Shown here: positions 7,294 to 15,886 of the stretch, in pieces | How positions within the stretch are numbered: the first letter of the stretch is position 1 | How the letters are laid out: the number at the start of each line of letters is the position of its first letter | NCBI RefSeq assembly: GCF_900068895.1 | Contig: NZ_CDPK01000003.1 | Coordinates: forward strand, 488,674-541,802 | DNA length: 53,129 nt | From: Erwinia sp. ErVv1 | GTDB taxonomy: Bacteria; Pseudomonadota; Gammaproteobacteria; Enterobacterales; Enterobacteriaceae | Direction of reading: 5' to 3' | The notes under the pieces: model-generated | Seen by the model: only the letters and a program-made list of their open reading frames with translations | The model's database searches: none | What the model was told of the DNA's origin: nothing | Position numbers and translations under genes: made by a program

Positions 7294-8494
7294 TTTCATC
7301 CGCTTGAATTTGCGAGTCTTTATACTGATTAACTTCCATATCATACGCCTGAAGGAACGCTTCACCGAAAAGCGTATGGAAATCATCTTCAACCTCACCT
7401 GAGGTCTTTTGATAATGGCGCATGAAATAATCCCACATCGCTGCTTTGCGGGTGATGCTGAGGCCCATGCGCGAGAGATTTCCGTCGCGCTTCGCATTCT
7501 CCTCCAGGCGCTGAGGATTGAACGATTGCAGCATGGCGGCAATGATCGCTCTGATGCCGGCAATCATTCCCAGCTGGTGCGCCTGTAAATCGACCAGCGC
7601 ATCCCTGACCGCCTGTTCAGGCGGCATAAAGCCCGGCATCTGGCTCTGGTAAATCTGCATCAGGACCGTTTTACCGGAAGGCAGGATCTTAAACGGGTTG
7701 TTGGCTTCGTTGAGGATCATGGTCATCTCGGCTTTTACGCCCCGCTTGAGGATCGAACGCGATGAGAGCAGCGCGACCGTCCCCTGCGAAAACAGGCTGA
7801 GCATACGGCCGGTAATGCGCATCTGATCCTCGGTCACCTGGCTTTTACCCGGGCCATAATCCAGCCCCATACCCTCCATAAGTGCGGCCAGCAGGCGCTG
7901 CTCGTTACCCTGAGCAGGGTAGTGCCCGGCTGGAGGAGGGGTATGGCTGACCGGATCAATACCCAGCCGGGCGGAGTGCTGTCGGTTCATGCGGGCAGCC
8001 AGCTGCTCGGGACTTAAGGTATCGGCAGGATGAATGACGATCGGCGCTTCGTCTTCCAGGATGCCCAGCGGATCGTCGCCGGATTCGTTGAGGGGGGTAA
8101 ATAATGAGAGCGGGTCGAGAGGGTTTTGGGGTTCTTCATGCTCGCGGGCCGGGTCACAGACGGCGATTTGATAATCACCAATACCCAGCAGATCGCCATG
8201 CTGAAGCGTCGTCTGACTGCCGCGCGCCAGCGGCATATGGTTGTGCAGCACGGCAATCACGCTGCCGTGATTAGTCAGACGACACTCGCCGTTGCAGGTA
8301 ACCTGCACCACCGCCTGCAGGCGCGATATCGCACGATCGGCATCGGGCAGCACAAGATCGTTATCGGCGCTGCGCCCAATCGTTCCGCCGGGCGAAACAA
8401 ATTCGCAGGCGGTAACGGGCACCTCGGTGCGGCTTTCAACAATGGTAAATCGCATTCGCTTTTCCTGAGCCAGGGCCATAAGGCCAGCTAACAT
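7283..8494 (-). CDS. tagH: TagH/Fha1-type FHA-domain T6SS protein
   Basis: A 403-residue protein with an N-terminal forkhead-associated domain (about residues 14-105: GGTIGRSADNDLVLPD, AISRLQAVVQV, SVIAVLHN) that binds phosphothreonine. A long C-terminal T6SS-FHA domain follows (GMGLDYGPGKSQ, LNEANNPFKILPSG, ARRDGNLS-like segment, WDYFMRHYQ). In the threonine-phosphorylation pathway Fha is the substrate of PpkA and promotes apparatus assembly. The ATG at 8494 overlaps the tagF stop by one base (TAATG). A second possible start, MRFTIVES (8455), begins right at the FHA domain. I see no truncation. Confidence 0.92.
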   Translation of the reverse strand: MLAGLMALAQEKRMRFTIVESRTEVPVTACEFVSPGGTIGRSADNDLVLPDADRAISRLQAVVQVTCNGECRLTNHGSVIAVLHNHMPLARGSQTTLQHGDLLGIGDYQIAVCDPAREHEEPQNPLDPLSLFTPLNESGDDPLGILEDEAPIVIHPADTLSPEQLAARMNRQHSARLGIDPVSHTPPPAGHYPAQGNEQRLLAALMEGMGLDYGPGKSQVTEDQMRITGRMLSLFSQGTVALLSSRSILKRGVKAEMTMILNEANNPFKILPSGKTVLMQIYQSQMPGFMPPEQAVRDALVDLQAHQLGMIAGIRAIIAAMLQSFNPQRLEENAKRDGNLSRMGLSITRKAAMWDYFMRHYQKTSGEVEDDFHTLFGEAFLQAYDMEVNQYKDSQIQADENEH

Positions 8495-9192
8495 TACTCA
8501 AACATCGGTGGATAGAGTCCATTTCGACCCGGCTGCGCCACGGCGTCCGGGTCGAACAGTTGCGAAAATAATTGGGCGGTCAGATTGCCGCTGTGCTTAT
8601 GGCTGGCCAGCGGATATCCATCGCTCTGGTTTGTCCACCAGTAGCTGGTGTACTGCATCGGATCAAAACGGAGGGCGACCTCGCGCCATGCCAGCGTGCA
8701 GGGCAGATCCTGATAGCCAAGCACGTCCATAATATCCGAACGACCGGTATCGGGAAGGGCCAGCGGCGTTAATGCGGAAAGCGCGGCTTCCAGCAGATCG
8801 GGGGAAGCCGACTGGACCACGCCCTGATAAAGGGTTTCCCCCAGCGTTCGGAACCACTCACCGGAGACGGCCAGCTGGGCCGGATGCCACAGGCTTACCG
8901 GTACGCTTTGTAACGCCAACAGCGGCCAGGTGCGCCCGACGCGGTCACAGGAGGGCAGCAGGCAGCCAATTTGTATTCGCTGTACGCCCAGCGTAGCGGG
9001 CAGGGCAAAATTCCATACCGGTGCGCGACGGAAGAGTTGGCTGCCCCCTTCACTGTGCTGGTGCCAGTGGGCCATGCCCAGCTGAAACCAGTTAGACCAG
9101 CTTGCTACCGTGCTCGCTGACAGTCGGCGCTGCAGAAAGTCACCGGTTCCAGGCAGTTTGCCATACCATCCCAGGTCATATTTTTCTGACAT
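8494..9192 (-). CDS. tagF: TagF (ImpM), T6SS post-translational repressor
   Basis: Cytosolic TagF-family protein that in other species binds Fha and keeps the T6SS off. Landmarks are LGWYGKLPGTGDFLQRRL near the N-terminus, WSNWFQLGM, PVWNFALPA, GCLLPSCDRVGRTWPL and, near the C-terminus, TSYWWTNQSDG. About 232 residues from the chosen ATG at 9192 (MSEKYD), which has AAGG eight bases upstream; an ATG at 9210 lacks a ribosome site. It is 28 bases behind tssM and overlaps tagH by one base. Here TagF stands alone and is not fused to PppA as in some species. Confidence 0.9.
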   Translation of the reverse strand: MSEKYDLGWYGKLPGTGDFLQRRLSASTVASWSNWFQLGMAHWHQHSEGGSQLFRRAPVWNFALPATLGVQRIQIGCLLPSCDRVGRTWPLLALQSVPVSLWHPAQLAVSGEWFRTLGETLYQGVVQSASPDLLEAALSALTPLALPDTGRSDIMDVLGYQDLPCTLAWREVALRFDPMQYTSYWWTNQSDGYPLASHKHSGNLTAQLFSQLFDPDAVAQPGRNGLYPPMFE

Positions 9193-9220
9193 CGCGATGG
9201 CCTTATTCATTAGCGATCAA

Positions 9221-11314
9221 TTACTGCGAGCCCTGTTCGGCGGCGGGCGCAGCAGGCTGAGGATCGGTACCGTTCAGTTTTAGCGACAACCTTCCCATCA
9301 TCAGAACATTGTCCCGCGCATACGGCGAAGTCAGAATCTGACGGTCAAGCAGCTGACTGAGGTGCCAGTCAAGCTGTTGCAGCTGGCGCGTGGTCACGTC
9401 GGCAGGCAGGCTACGCTGAAGATTTTGCATCACCCAGCCGCGCAGAAACTCGCCGTCATAGCTTCTGGGCTGATATAGCATCTGATAGGCGCGCAGCGCA
9501 TTACGGCTGAACTCGCTATCCTGACCATTATCATTGCGCAGCGTGGCCGTTATCGTCTGTGCCACACGCGGCAGCAGCAGCGTTTTCAGCGCATTCTGAT
9601 AAATGCCCCAGGCGGCGTCGCTCACCTGATTGCCCCGGTAAAGACCGGCACGCATGCTCAGAGGTGGCGCATCCAGGGAAAACTGGTTGCTTTGCGGCAG
9701 GGCGATAAGACCGTTTAAAAAGGGTAGCAGATCCAGGATATCGCCGCTGTTGCTGCTGACCAGCCCTTTTGCCTGCTGATTGATCGGTTTTAATCGCATA
9801 TCAACCTGCTGCAAATATTGCTGATTTTTATAGTAGCTGGTGCCCCACAGCAGGGTGGCGATCACCAGCGCCAGCGCCATTGAGGCATATCCTGCCCAGT
9901 GCAGCAGGCGATTTCTGTGCTCCCATGAACGATCGCTTCCCGCCAGGGCGCTCTCCTGAAAAATAATCCCGCTCAATAGCTGGTGGATAAAGTAGCCCTG
10001 GCCCTTGTTGGCTGGAATGGGGGCACTGCGATTAACCTGGTCCCAGCTGGCGATGGAGTGGGAGCCGGGCTGCGGCAGCTGTAGCTTGCGGGTTAGCTGA
10101 CCCATAATGCGGTCGAACGGCAGACCTTCCTGCGTTCCGCTGGTGAAAAACACCCCGCGTACCGGCCACGAGACGGGCTCGTTATCGGCAGAAAAGACGA
10201 TATCAAGGTATTCCGCCAGCAGCGTACGCAGCGTGGCAAACTCCTGCGGGAACAGAAAACTCTCGGCGCGCAGGGCGAGATCCCTCTCTTCGGCCATAAT
10301 CCCCGCAAGATTGTCTGTCAGACGGCTGGATAGCGCTCTGAACTGGCTGTCGAACAGGGTGTGAAGTGCGGCTTCGCTCTCTCTCTGCGCACTCCAGGGA
10401 AAGGTAAAGCCCCACACCTGTTCGCGCTGATCCTTATCCAGTCTGGAAAAGTAGCTCATAAAGCCCTTCAGCAAATCCGTCTTCGTCACCATGATGTAGA
10501 CCGGAAAATGAATACCGGTTTGCTGGTGCAGCTCCGCCATGCGCTGACGCAGTGCGGTAGCCTGGGCAAAGCGTGCCTCAGCTGAATCACTCAGCAGGTC
10601 GGCCACGCTGATGGTCATAATCACGCCGTTAATCGGCTGGCGGGTACGGTAGCGTTTAAGCAGCGTGATAAAGGTCTGCCATTCACTGGCATCGCGCGCC
10701 CGCTGACTTTCCTGAAGCGTATAGCGGCCTGCGGTATCAAGCAGCACGGCTTCATCGGTAAACCACCAGTCGCAGTGGCGGGTGCCACCCACGCCGCGCA
10801 GCGCAGTTTTACCCAGGCTGTCGCTAAGAGGAAACTGTAAACCGGAATTAATCAGCGCGGTCGTTTTACCGGCTCCCGGCGCGCCTACGATCATGTACCA
10901 GGGCAGCTGATACAGATGCTGTGCGCTAACGCGCGACAGCCAGCCCTGCGATTTTTTCTGCTGGCGCGTCGGGAAATGGGCTTTTTTCAGCAGCGTGGCC
11001 GCTTCGTTAAAGCGGCTGCTTAACAGCTCTTCCGTGGCGGCCTGTTCAGCGTGATCGACGCTCTGCTTTTGCAAATTAGTCAGCAGTTTATTGTTGAACC
11101 AGGTCCGATAAAGCTGCGGGATAAGCTGAAACATGATCCACAGGAAATAGCACATCCCTATGACCACCTGGCGGTTCATGCTGCTTTCCAGCCAGTGCAT
11201 ACCGCTGAAGGAGAGCAGCGGACCCATGATCCAGATCAGCGCGGAGAGCGCGGTAATGCCGATGAAACTCCACAACAGTCGGCTTAAGAACAGGGTTGAG
11301 AGGGCGCCTGGCAT
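9221..11314 (-). CDS. tssM: TssM (IcmF/VasK), short form lacking most of the periplasmic domain
   Basis: Inner-membrane core of the T6SS membrane complex. Visible are two N-terminal membrane helices (about 12-31 and 50-65), a cytoplasmic NTPase-like domain with Walker A GAPGAGKTT (144-152) and DTAGRY (193-198), a TKTD-like motif (VTKTD) and a third membrane helix (about 471-491). The protein is only 697 residues, whereas family members are usually around 1,100-1,200. It therefore ends about 200 residues into the periplasmic region, with a Pro/Ala-rich tail, and lacks the C-terminal part that contacts the TssJ lipoprotein. The ATG overlaps the tssL stop (TGATG). Whether this is a natural short form or a deletion product is open. 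Confidence 0.88.
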   Translation of the reverse strand: MPGALSTLFLSRLLWSFIGITALSALIWIMGPLLSFSGMHWLESSMNRQVVIGMCYFLWIMFQLIPQLYRTWFNNKLLTNLQKQSVDHAEQAATEELLSSRFNEAATLLKKAHFPTRQQKKSQGWLSRVSAQHLYQLPWYMIVGAPGAGKTTALINSGLQFPLSDSLGKTALRGVGGTRHCDWWFTDEAVLLDTAGRYTLQESQRARDASEWQTFITLLKRYRTRQPINGVIMTISVADLLSDSAEARFAQATALRQRMAELHQQTGIHFPVYIMVTKTDLLKGFMSYFSRLDKDQREQVWGFTFPWSAQRESEAALHTLFDSQFRALSSRLTDNLAGIMAEERDLALRAESFLFPQEFATLRTLLAEYLDIVFSADNEPVSWPVRGVFFTSGTQEGLPFDRIMGQLTRKLQLPQPGSHSIASWDQVNRSAPIPANKGQGYFIHQLLSGIIFQESALAGSDRSWEHRNRLLHWAGYASMALALVIATLLWGTSYYKNQQYLQQVDMRLKPINQQAKGLVSSNSGDILDLLPFLNGLIALPQSNQFSLDAPPLSMRAGLYRGNQVSDAAWGIYQNALKTLLLPRVAQTITATLRNDNGQDSEFSRNALRAYQMLYQPRSYDGEFLRGWVMQNLQRSLPADVTTRQLQQLDWHLSQLLDRQILTSPYARDNVLMMGRLSLKLNGTDPQPAAPAAEQGSQ

Positions 11315-12543
11315 CAGTATTTTCCCGTTTTGCTGGTGGTGCTGGCCTGTATCTGTGGTGCAGGAAGCAGAGTGATTTCCACCCGTCGGTTTAGCGTACG
11401 GTTCTCAATGCTGTCGTTAGGCAGAAGCGGACTGCTGTCGCCTCTCCCTTCACCCCGGATGGTGTGGCCGGGCTGCTTCATCTGCTGGTGCAGCCGGGCA
11501 GCAATCACCTGCGCCTGCGCCTGGGATGATTCATAGTTTGAGGAGTAATGGCTGTTGCGGGCAGGGCGGTCATCGGTGAAGACGCTGACCAGCACGCGGC
11601 CCTGGATGCTGTCCATCGCCGCCGCCACCCGGGAGATAATCGCCCGTCCCTGAGGCGTCAGGTCGCTGCCGTCACGGGAAAAGAGCGTATCCAGGGGAAT
11701 AATCACCCTGCTGCCTTCCGTACCATCCGTTACGTCGAGCTGGCGGGCAGATATCAGGTCGCCCAGCCGATCGCGCAGGTCCAGCAGGGCCTGGCTTGAC
11801 ACACTCCGACGGCCAATTTCGCCTTTCGGCAGCGGCGTTTCCCAGATAGCGCGCAGCAGAGGTTCCGCCGCGTTACCCAGCCGCCAGTTCAGCCCGGTGT
11901 AGATCAGGCAGGCGATAAAGGCGGTCAGGGTGATACAGGCCCAGAGCGGCACGGGCGGCCGCCACAGGCTATGCTGCACGGTGGGAAGCAGGGGCTGCAT
12001 GGCGGGTAGCGGAGGCTGGACGCCACGCGTATTAGCGATCAGTTGTCCCAGGCGGCTTCGCACCGCGTCACGCTGAGTGCGGCCCTGATCGATACTCCTG
12101 TAGCGGCCCTCATATCCCAGTAACAGAATGTAGTGGATAACCTCCAGCAGCCATAAATGCTGCGTCGGCGTTTGTGAAATCCGTGACAGGAGCTGAAAGA
12201 CCTTCTCCCCGCCCCAGCTTTCATTATGAAAGGTGATCAGCAGGCCATTACCGGACCAGATGCCGCGCGTTCCCCACGGCGTCTGCGCGGCGGCTTCATC
12301 CAGAACGCTGCACAGGCAGTAGCGGGCGCCCATAATCATGTCGAAAGGCAGGCCAGCTCGCTTGCTGCGGGATTCAAACTGGCGGATCTCATCAATCAGC
12401 TGCTGGCGCAGACCGGCGGGGTCGTCATGCGTTGCCGACAGGCGGATTTGCACAATCGCATTCAGCAGCGGCGAGGCGGCGGCTAGCAGCGGATTATCCT
12501 GGCTGACAGAGGTTGGGAGGTCGGTCGTATTTTCCAGTGTCAT
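11314..12543 (-). CDS. tssL: TssL (DotU) with C-terminal OmpA-like domain
   Basis: Inner-membrane T6SS component that pairs with TssM. Residues about 20-180 form the cytoplasmic DotU domain (MIMGARYCLCSVLDEA, TPWGTRGIWSG, SWGGEKVFQLL, LWLLEVIHYILLLGYEGRY). One membrane helix lies near 200-217, and the C-terminus (about 275-400) is an OmpA-like peptidoglycan-binding domain (IIPLDTLFSRDGSDLTPQG ... ENRTLNRRVEI). At 409 residues it is the extended TssL type. It is coupled to tssM by an overlapping stop/start and lies 114 bases behind the lipoprotein gene. All expected parts are present. Confidence 0.93.
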   Translation of the reverse strand: MTLENTTDLPTSVSQDNPLLAAASPLLNAIVQIRLSATHDDPAGLRQQLIDEIRQFESRSKRAGLPFDMIMGARYCLCSVLDEAAAQTPWGTRGIWSGNGLLITFHNESWGGEKVFQLLSRISQTPTQHLWLLEVIHYILLLGYEGRYRSIDQGRTQRDAVRSRLGQLIANTRGVQPPLPAMQPLLPTVQHSLWRPPVPLWACITLTAFIACLIYTGLNWRLGNAAEPLLRAIWETPLPKGEIGRRSVSSQALLDLRDRLGDLISARQLDVTDGTEGSRVIIPLDTLFSRDGSDLTPQGRAIISRVAAAMDSIQGRVLVSVFTDDRPARNSHYSSNYESSQAQAQVIAARLHQQMKQPGHTIRGEGRGDSSPLLPNDSIENRTLNRRVEITLLPAPQIQASTTSKTGKY

Positions 12544-12657
12544 CAGGATATCACTGTCTCAGCCAGGGGGCAGCTGCGGGGCAGCCACCCTGTGCTTATC
12601 ATCGAATAGAGAATCATCGCCTGTCCTGACTCACATTGATCCGGGGTGAAACAACAT

Positions 12658-13176
12658 CTATTCCAGAATCCACGTGGCCGTGCTGTTATTGCGACAGGCT
12701 TTACTCTGCCCACCGACATCCACACAGACTTTTTTCGCATTCGTATTTTTGCGCGGGCGCGGACGATCGCTGCGCACCGTTGCATCGTAGAGGTCCGCCT
12801 TTACGCCAGCCTTAAAAGGAACATAGCCAATGAGCTGCTGGCTGTCGTCGTCCGCAATCGCCAGCCAGTGATTTTCAACTTCACCGAGCACGGTAAAGGG
12901 CTTGCCGTTATCCAGATAGCGTACAATTTTCCCGCCAAACTCCGGGCGAGGCATTACCGAGGCAGCGTATAGCGCACGGTAAGTTTCATTCACTGGCGTA
13001 AAGGCGTGGGGGGCCTGAACGGCATAGCGATGCGTCAGCCTGACGCCGTCAACTTCACTGGTCACCAGGGTGTCATCCGTCACAGCGGGGGGAGGCGCTT
13101 TACATCCGCTCAGGGTCAGTGCTGCCAGCAGGGTTAACGCAATGCTTGTTTTCACAGTGCTCCTCGTGAGTCTCAT
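12658..13176 (-). CDS. SH3-like lipoprotein, first gene of the T6SS operon
   Basis: A 172-residue lipoprotein: a basic start (MRLTRSTVK), a hydrophobic stretch and the lipobox LTLSGC (lipidated Cys about residue 25). The middle, GKPFTVLGEVENHWLAIADDD followed by QLIGYVPFKAGVKADLY, looks like a bacterial SH3-type domain, often a wall or protein ligand. The C-terminus has two Cys (KKVCVDVGG, SKACRNN). It occupies the operon position where a TssJ lipoprotein might be expected, but I see no TssJ signature. It may be an accessory lipoprotein for the T6SS membrane complex. This is inferred from position. Confidence 0.65.
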   Translation of the reverse strand: MRLTRSTVKTSIALTLLAALTLSGCKAPPPAVTDDTLVTSEVDGVRLTHRYAVQAPHAFTPVNETYRALYAASVMPRPEFGGKIVRYLDNGKPFTVLGEVENHWLAIADDDSQQLIGYVPFKAGVKADLYDATVRSDRPRPRKNTNAKKVCVDVGGQSKACRNNSTATWILE

Positions 13177-13405
13177 CAGTGAGTCTGATAATCCAGCGGT
13201 TTAAAAATGATTTTTTTACCGGCAGGTGAAAAAACCGCACGCAGCCGCACAAAAAATCATTCACGTTTACAGAAAGATAAAACCGCAGTCAGTTTACCTG
13301 ACACTTTTGGGATTGGGAACCATTGCGGCCCGCAAGATTACATGTTATTGCGGGCCTGAGAAGAGGGGGGCATTTTTGTTGCTGAAACCTGAAAAATCGC
13401 CAGGG
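13177..13405. promoter_or_regulatory. Upstream region of the T6SS operon with a GC hairpin
   Basis: No gene seen. For the minus-strand T6SS operon this is the only long leader and probably holds its promoter, but I cannot place -35/-10 boxes with confidence. A perfect 9-bp inverted repeat, GGCCCGCAA (13327-13335) with TTGCGGGCC (13348-13356), may end transcription of the PEBP gene, although no T-run follows it on the minus strand. Confidence 0.4.
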
Positions 13406-13957
13406 CTACAGACCATTGCCAAAGCGGCCAATCAGCCCCGTCGCCCCCAGCACATGCCCTTTGAGCCTTGCCATCAGCGCGTCTCGCGTGAGCCCTTCGG
13501 GCAGCGCATCAGGCGCAAGATCGGTGGCGATAAGCGTGAAGTTATAGTGATGCGCGCCGCTGCCTGCGGGGGGGCAGGGTCCTGCGTAGCGTTGCGTCCC
13601 GATGCTATTTTTTCCGCCGGTGAAGCCCTTACCCTGGGCGAGCTCGCCCTGAGAGAATTGCGTCTGCTGGGGGGCTATGTTGTAAGCAACCAGATGATCG
13701 ACGCCAAGGCCTTTGGCACCCACCGGATCGGTTATCGTCAGCGCAAAGCTTTTGGTCAGCGCGGGGGGAGAGGACCAGCCCAGCGCGGGTGAGATGCCTT
13801 CACCGGTGCAGCTGACGTTACCAGGCGTGTTACCAGCAAACTTTTTTGCCAGCAGCGCGTTATCGTTAAAGTCGGGCGAGACCAGGGTAAAAACCGGCGC
13901 GGCACTCAGGGCGCTGGCACAGAGCAGCAGTGAAGCAGAGAGCACTATTTTCTTCAT
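13406..13957 (-). CDS. YbhB/YbcL-family (PEBP-like) periplasmic protein
   Basis: A 183-residue secreted protein of the phosphatidylethanolamine-binding-protein superfamily. Signal peptide: MKKIVLSASLLLCASALSAA. Conserved PEBP points are FTLVSPDFNDN, NVSCTGEGISPALGWSSPP, FALTITDPVGAKG with VDHLVAYNIAP, YAGPCPPAGSGAHHYNFTLIA (ligand pocket) and MARLKGHVLGATGLIGRF at the end. The ligand and role of bacterial members are unknown. ATG 13957 was chosen because it starts the signal peptide and has a GGAG seven bases upstream; the open frame extends further but without support. It is transcribed away from ychO and toward the T6SS operon leader. Confidence 0.9.
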   Translation of the reverse strand: MKKIVLSASLLLCASALSAAPVFTLVSPDFNDNALLAKKFAGNTPGNVSCTGEGISPALGWSSPPALTKSFALTITDPVGAKGLGVDHLVAYNIAPQQTQFSQGELAQGKGFTGGKNSIGTQRYAGPCPPAGSGAHHYNFTLIATDLAPDALPEGLTRDALMARLKGHVLGATGLIGRFGNGL

Positions 13958-14185
13958 CGGATAACTCCAGAACGGGTGGAAATAAAGCCTGGACGATAAT
14001 CCCGTTATCCACCACCGCAACCGCGATCGTCTGACACGGGATAATATCCTGGCTAAACCACCGCCGCTTTCAGCGTGGCACTGCCCGCGCAGTCAGATAA
14101 ATATGCTAAAGTAAACGTCGAATGATTTTGTGAGAAAGCCTGCATTTTTAATCAGAAAACTGTGCTAGCAGAAATTAGTGAGGTT

Positions 14186-15631
14186 ATGAGCAGACTCAAT
14201 GCCCTTTATCTTTTGAACCGCATACCGATGCTGGCGTTATTCTCCGCGGCCATCGTTTGTCCTGACGTTCGGGCGATGATGACGGAAACGCGGGTTGCCG
14301 ACGCGCCCTTTGACGATCCTGCCAGGTTCAGCGACCTGAACGCTTCGCTGCCCGACCTTGGCAGCACGACGGCCGCAGACAGCGCCACCGAAAAGCGCAT
14401 TGCGGAAGCGGTGAAGAGTATTGGCGAGGCCAGCATGGACAGCGACTCCGACAAATCGCTCGGTAATCAGGCGGGGCAGTGGGCGTTTAATCATTTTCGC
14501 GACGAAGCCGCCCAGCGGGCTGAGAATGGGGGAGAGCGACTACTCTCTCCTTATGGTCATGCCGATCTGTCGCTGAAAGTCGATCTGCATGGCAGCTTTG
14601 CGGGAACCTCGGCTCAGCTGGTTACCCCCTGGCAGGACAACTATGAGTATCTGACCTTCAGTCAGGTCGGTATTGAGCAGACGGATTATGGCGTAGTGGG
14701 CAATGCTGGCGTGGGCCAGCGCTGGCTGGCGGGCAACTGGCGGCTGGGATATAACGGTTTTATTGACCAGATGTTTGAATCCCATCAGCAGCGAGGATCG
14801 CTGGGCGCGGAGGCCTGGGGCGACTTCCTGCGTTTTTCCGCCAACTATTATCAGCCGCTTTCCGGCTGGCGGGATCGCAGTGAATATGGGCAAATGCGGC
14901 TGGCGCGCGGCTACGACATCACCAGCAAGGGCTATCTGCCATTCTATCGCCAGCTGGGCGTTTCGCTAAGCTACGAGCAGTATCTGGGTAACAACATTGA
15001 CCTGTTTAACAGCGGCACGCAGGGTAATAACCCGTCGGCTATCGAGCTTGGCGTAAGCTACACGCCGGTGCCGCTCTTTACCTTTACCGCCACCCATAAA
15101 ACCGCCGATACCGGTGAAACTCAGGATCAGTTTGGTTTAAAAATGAACTACCAGATTGGCGTCGCGCTGAGCAAGCAGCTTTCGGCCGAAAATGTCGCGG
15201 CGGCGCGCTCGCTGAGCGGCAGCCGTTACGATGAGGTTAACCGCAATGACACGCCGGTAATGGCCTTTCGTCAGCGCAAAACGCTGTCGGTATTCCTGGC
15301 CACGCCGCCCTGGCAGGTCCAGCCGGGCGAAACGCTGCCGCTGCGGCTGCAAATCCGCAACGCTAACCCGCTTCAGGCCGTTAACTGGCAGGGCGACACG
15401 CAGGCGCTAAGCCTGACGCCGCCGGGGAACAATCTTGATCCGCAAGGATGGAGCATTATTATTCCGGCCTGGGACAGCTCCCCGGATGCCACAAATACTT
15501 ATCACCTCTCCGTCACCCTGGAGGACAGCAGGCAGCAGCGTGTGACCTCGAACTGGATAACGCTTAAGCTGGTGCCGCCGGTGACGCTGCAGGACGATAG
15601 GCCGCCGACTTTCGATCTTATGGCACCCTAG
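14186..15631 (+). CDS. ychO: YchO, inverse autotransporter beta-barrel (intimin/invasin-like) protein
   Basis: Outer-membrane protein of the inverse-autotransporter family. After the N-terminal signal region (MSRLNALYLL... with a likely cleavage near VRA), an alpha-helical stretch precedes the barrel (LLSPYGHADLSLKVDLHG, VGQRWLAGNWRLGYNGFID, LGAEAWGDFLRFSANYYQPL, ELGVSYTPVPLFTFTATHK). A single Ig-like C-terminal domain then begins RQRKTLSVFLATPPWQVQPGETLPL. The close match to E. coli YchO, also a neighbour of chaC, fixes the identity. I start at ATG 14186 (MSRL), matching E. coli, and not at the GTG 24 bases upstream. About 481 residues, as expected. Confidence 0.92.
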   Translation: MSRLNALYLLNRIPMLALFSAAIVCPDVRAMMTETRVADAPFDDPARFSDLNASLPDLGSTTAADSATEKRIAEAVKSIGEASMDSDSDKSLGNQAGQWAFNHFRDEAAQRAENGGERLLSPYGHADLSLKVDLHGSFAGTSAQLVTPWQDNYEYLTFSQVGIEQTDYGVVGNAGVGQRWLAGNWRLGYNGFIDQMFESHQQRGSLGAEAWGDFLRFSANYYQPLSGWRDRSEYGQMRLARGYDITSKGYLPFYRQLGVSLSYEQYLGNNIDLFNSGTQGNNPSAIELGVSYTPVPLFTFTATHKTADTGETQDQFGLKMNYQIGVALSKQLSAENVAAARSLSGSRYDEVNRNDTPVMAFRQRKTLSVFLATPPWQVQPGETLPLRLQIRNANPLQAVNWQGDTQALSLTPPGNNLDPQGWSIIIPAWDSSPDATNTYHLSVTLEDSRQQRVTSNWITLKLVPPVTLQDDRPPTFDLMAP

Positions 15632-15648
15632 GTGATGCTCATCCTGCC

Positions 15649-15691
15649 GCTGTGATGATTGTCCGGCCATAGCTGTGATTGTCCGGCCATA
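15649..15691. repeat. Tandem direct repeat downstream of ychO
   Basis: Two adjacent copies of a near-identical unit (GCTGTGAT...TTGTCCGGCCATA), 15649-15671 and 15672-15691. The second lacks three bases. It lies in the 255-base gap between ychO and the bestrophin gene, where I see no coding sequence. Confidence 0.7.
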
Positions 15692-15886
15692 AAGGATGCT
15701 CAGCCTTTCGATATGAGGGGGCCAGGAGTTAATACGCAGCCTGGTGGTCTGGCGCGGGAGAAGCCTGGCTGAGACAGGCTGTCAAGATCGCCCAGGCTAA
15801 AAAATGTGAGTAAAATCACAAAAAACAGCTGTGAATAGTCAGGGTAATTTGCCAGAATTTCAAAAAACACCACGCAGCCGATTACT

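Noticed and set aside
14076-14091. Sigma-54-like sequence TGGCACTGCCCGCGCA upstream of ychO
   Set aside because: GG and GC spacing fit, but the -12 part is poor, the region is GC-rich and nothing links ychO to sigma-54. Likely chance.
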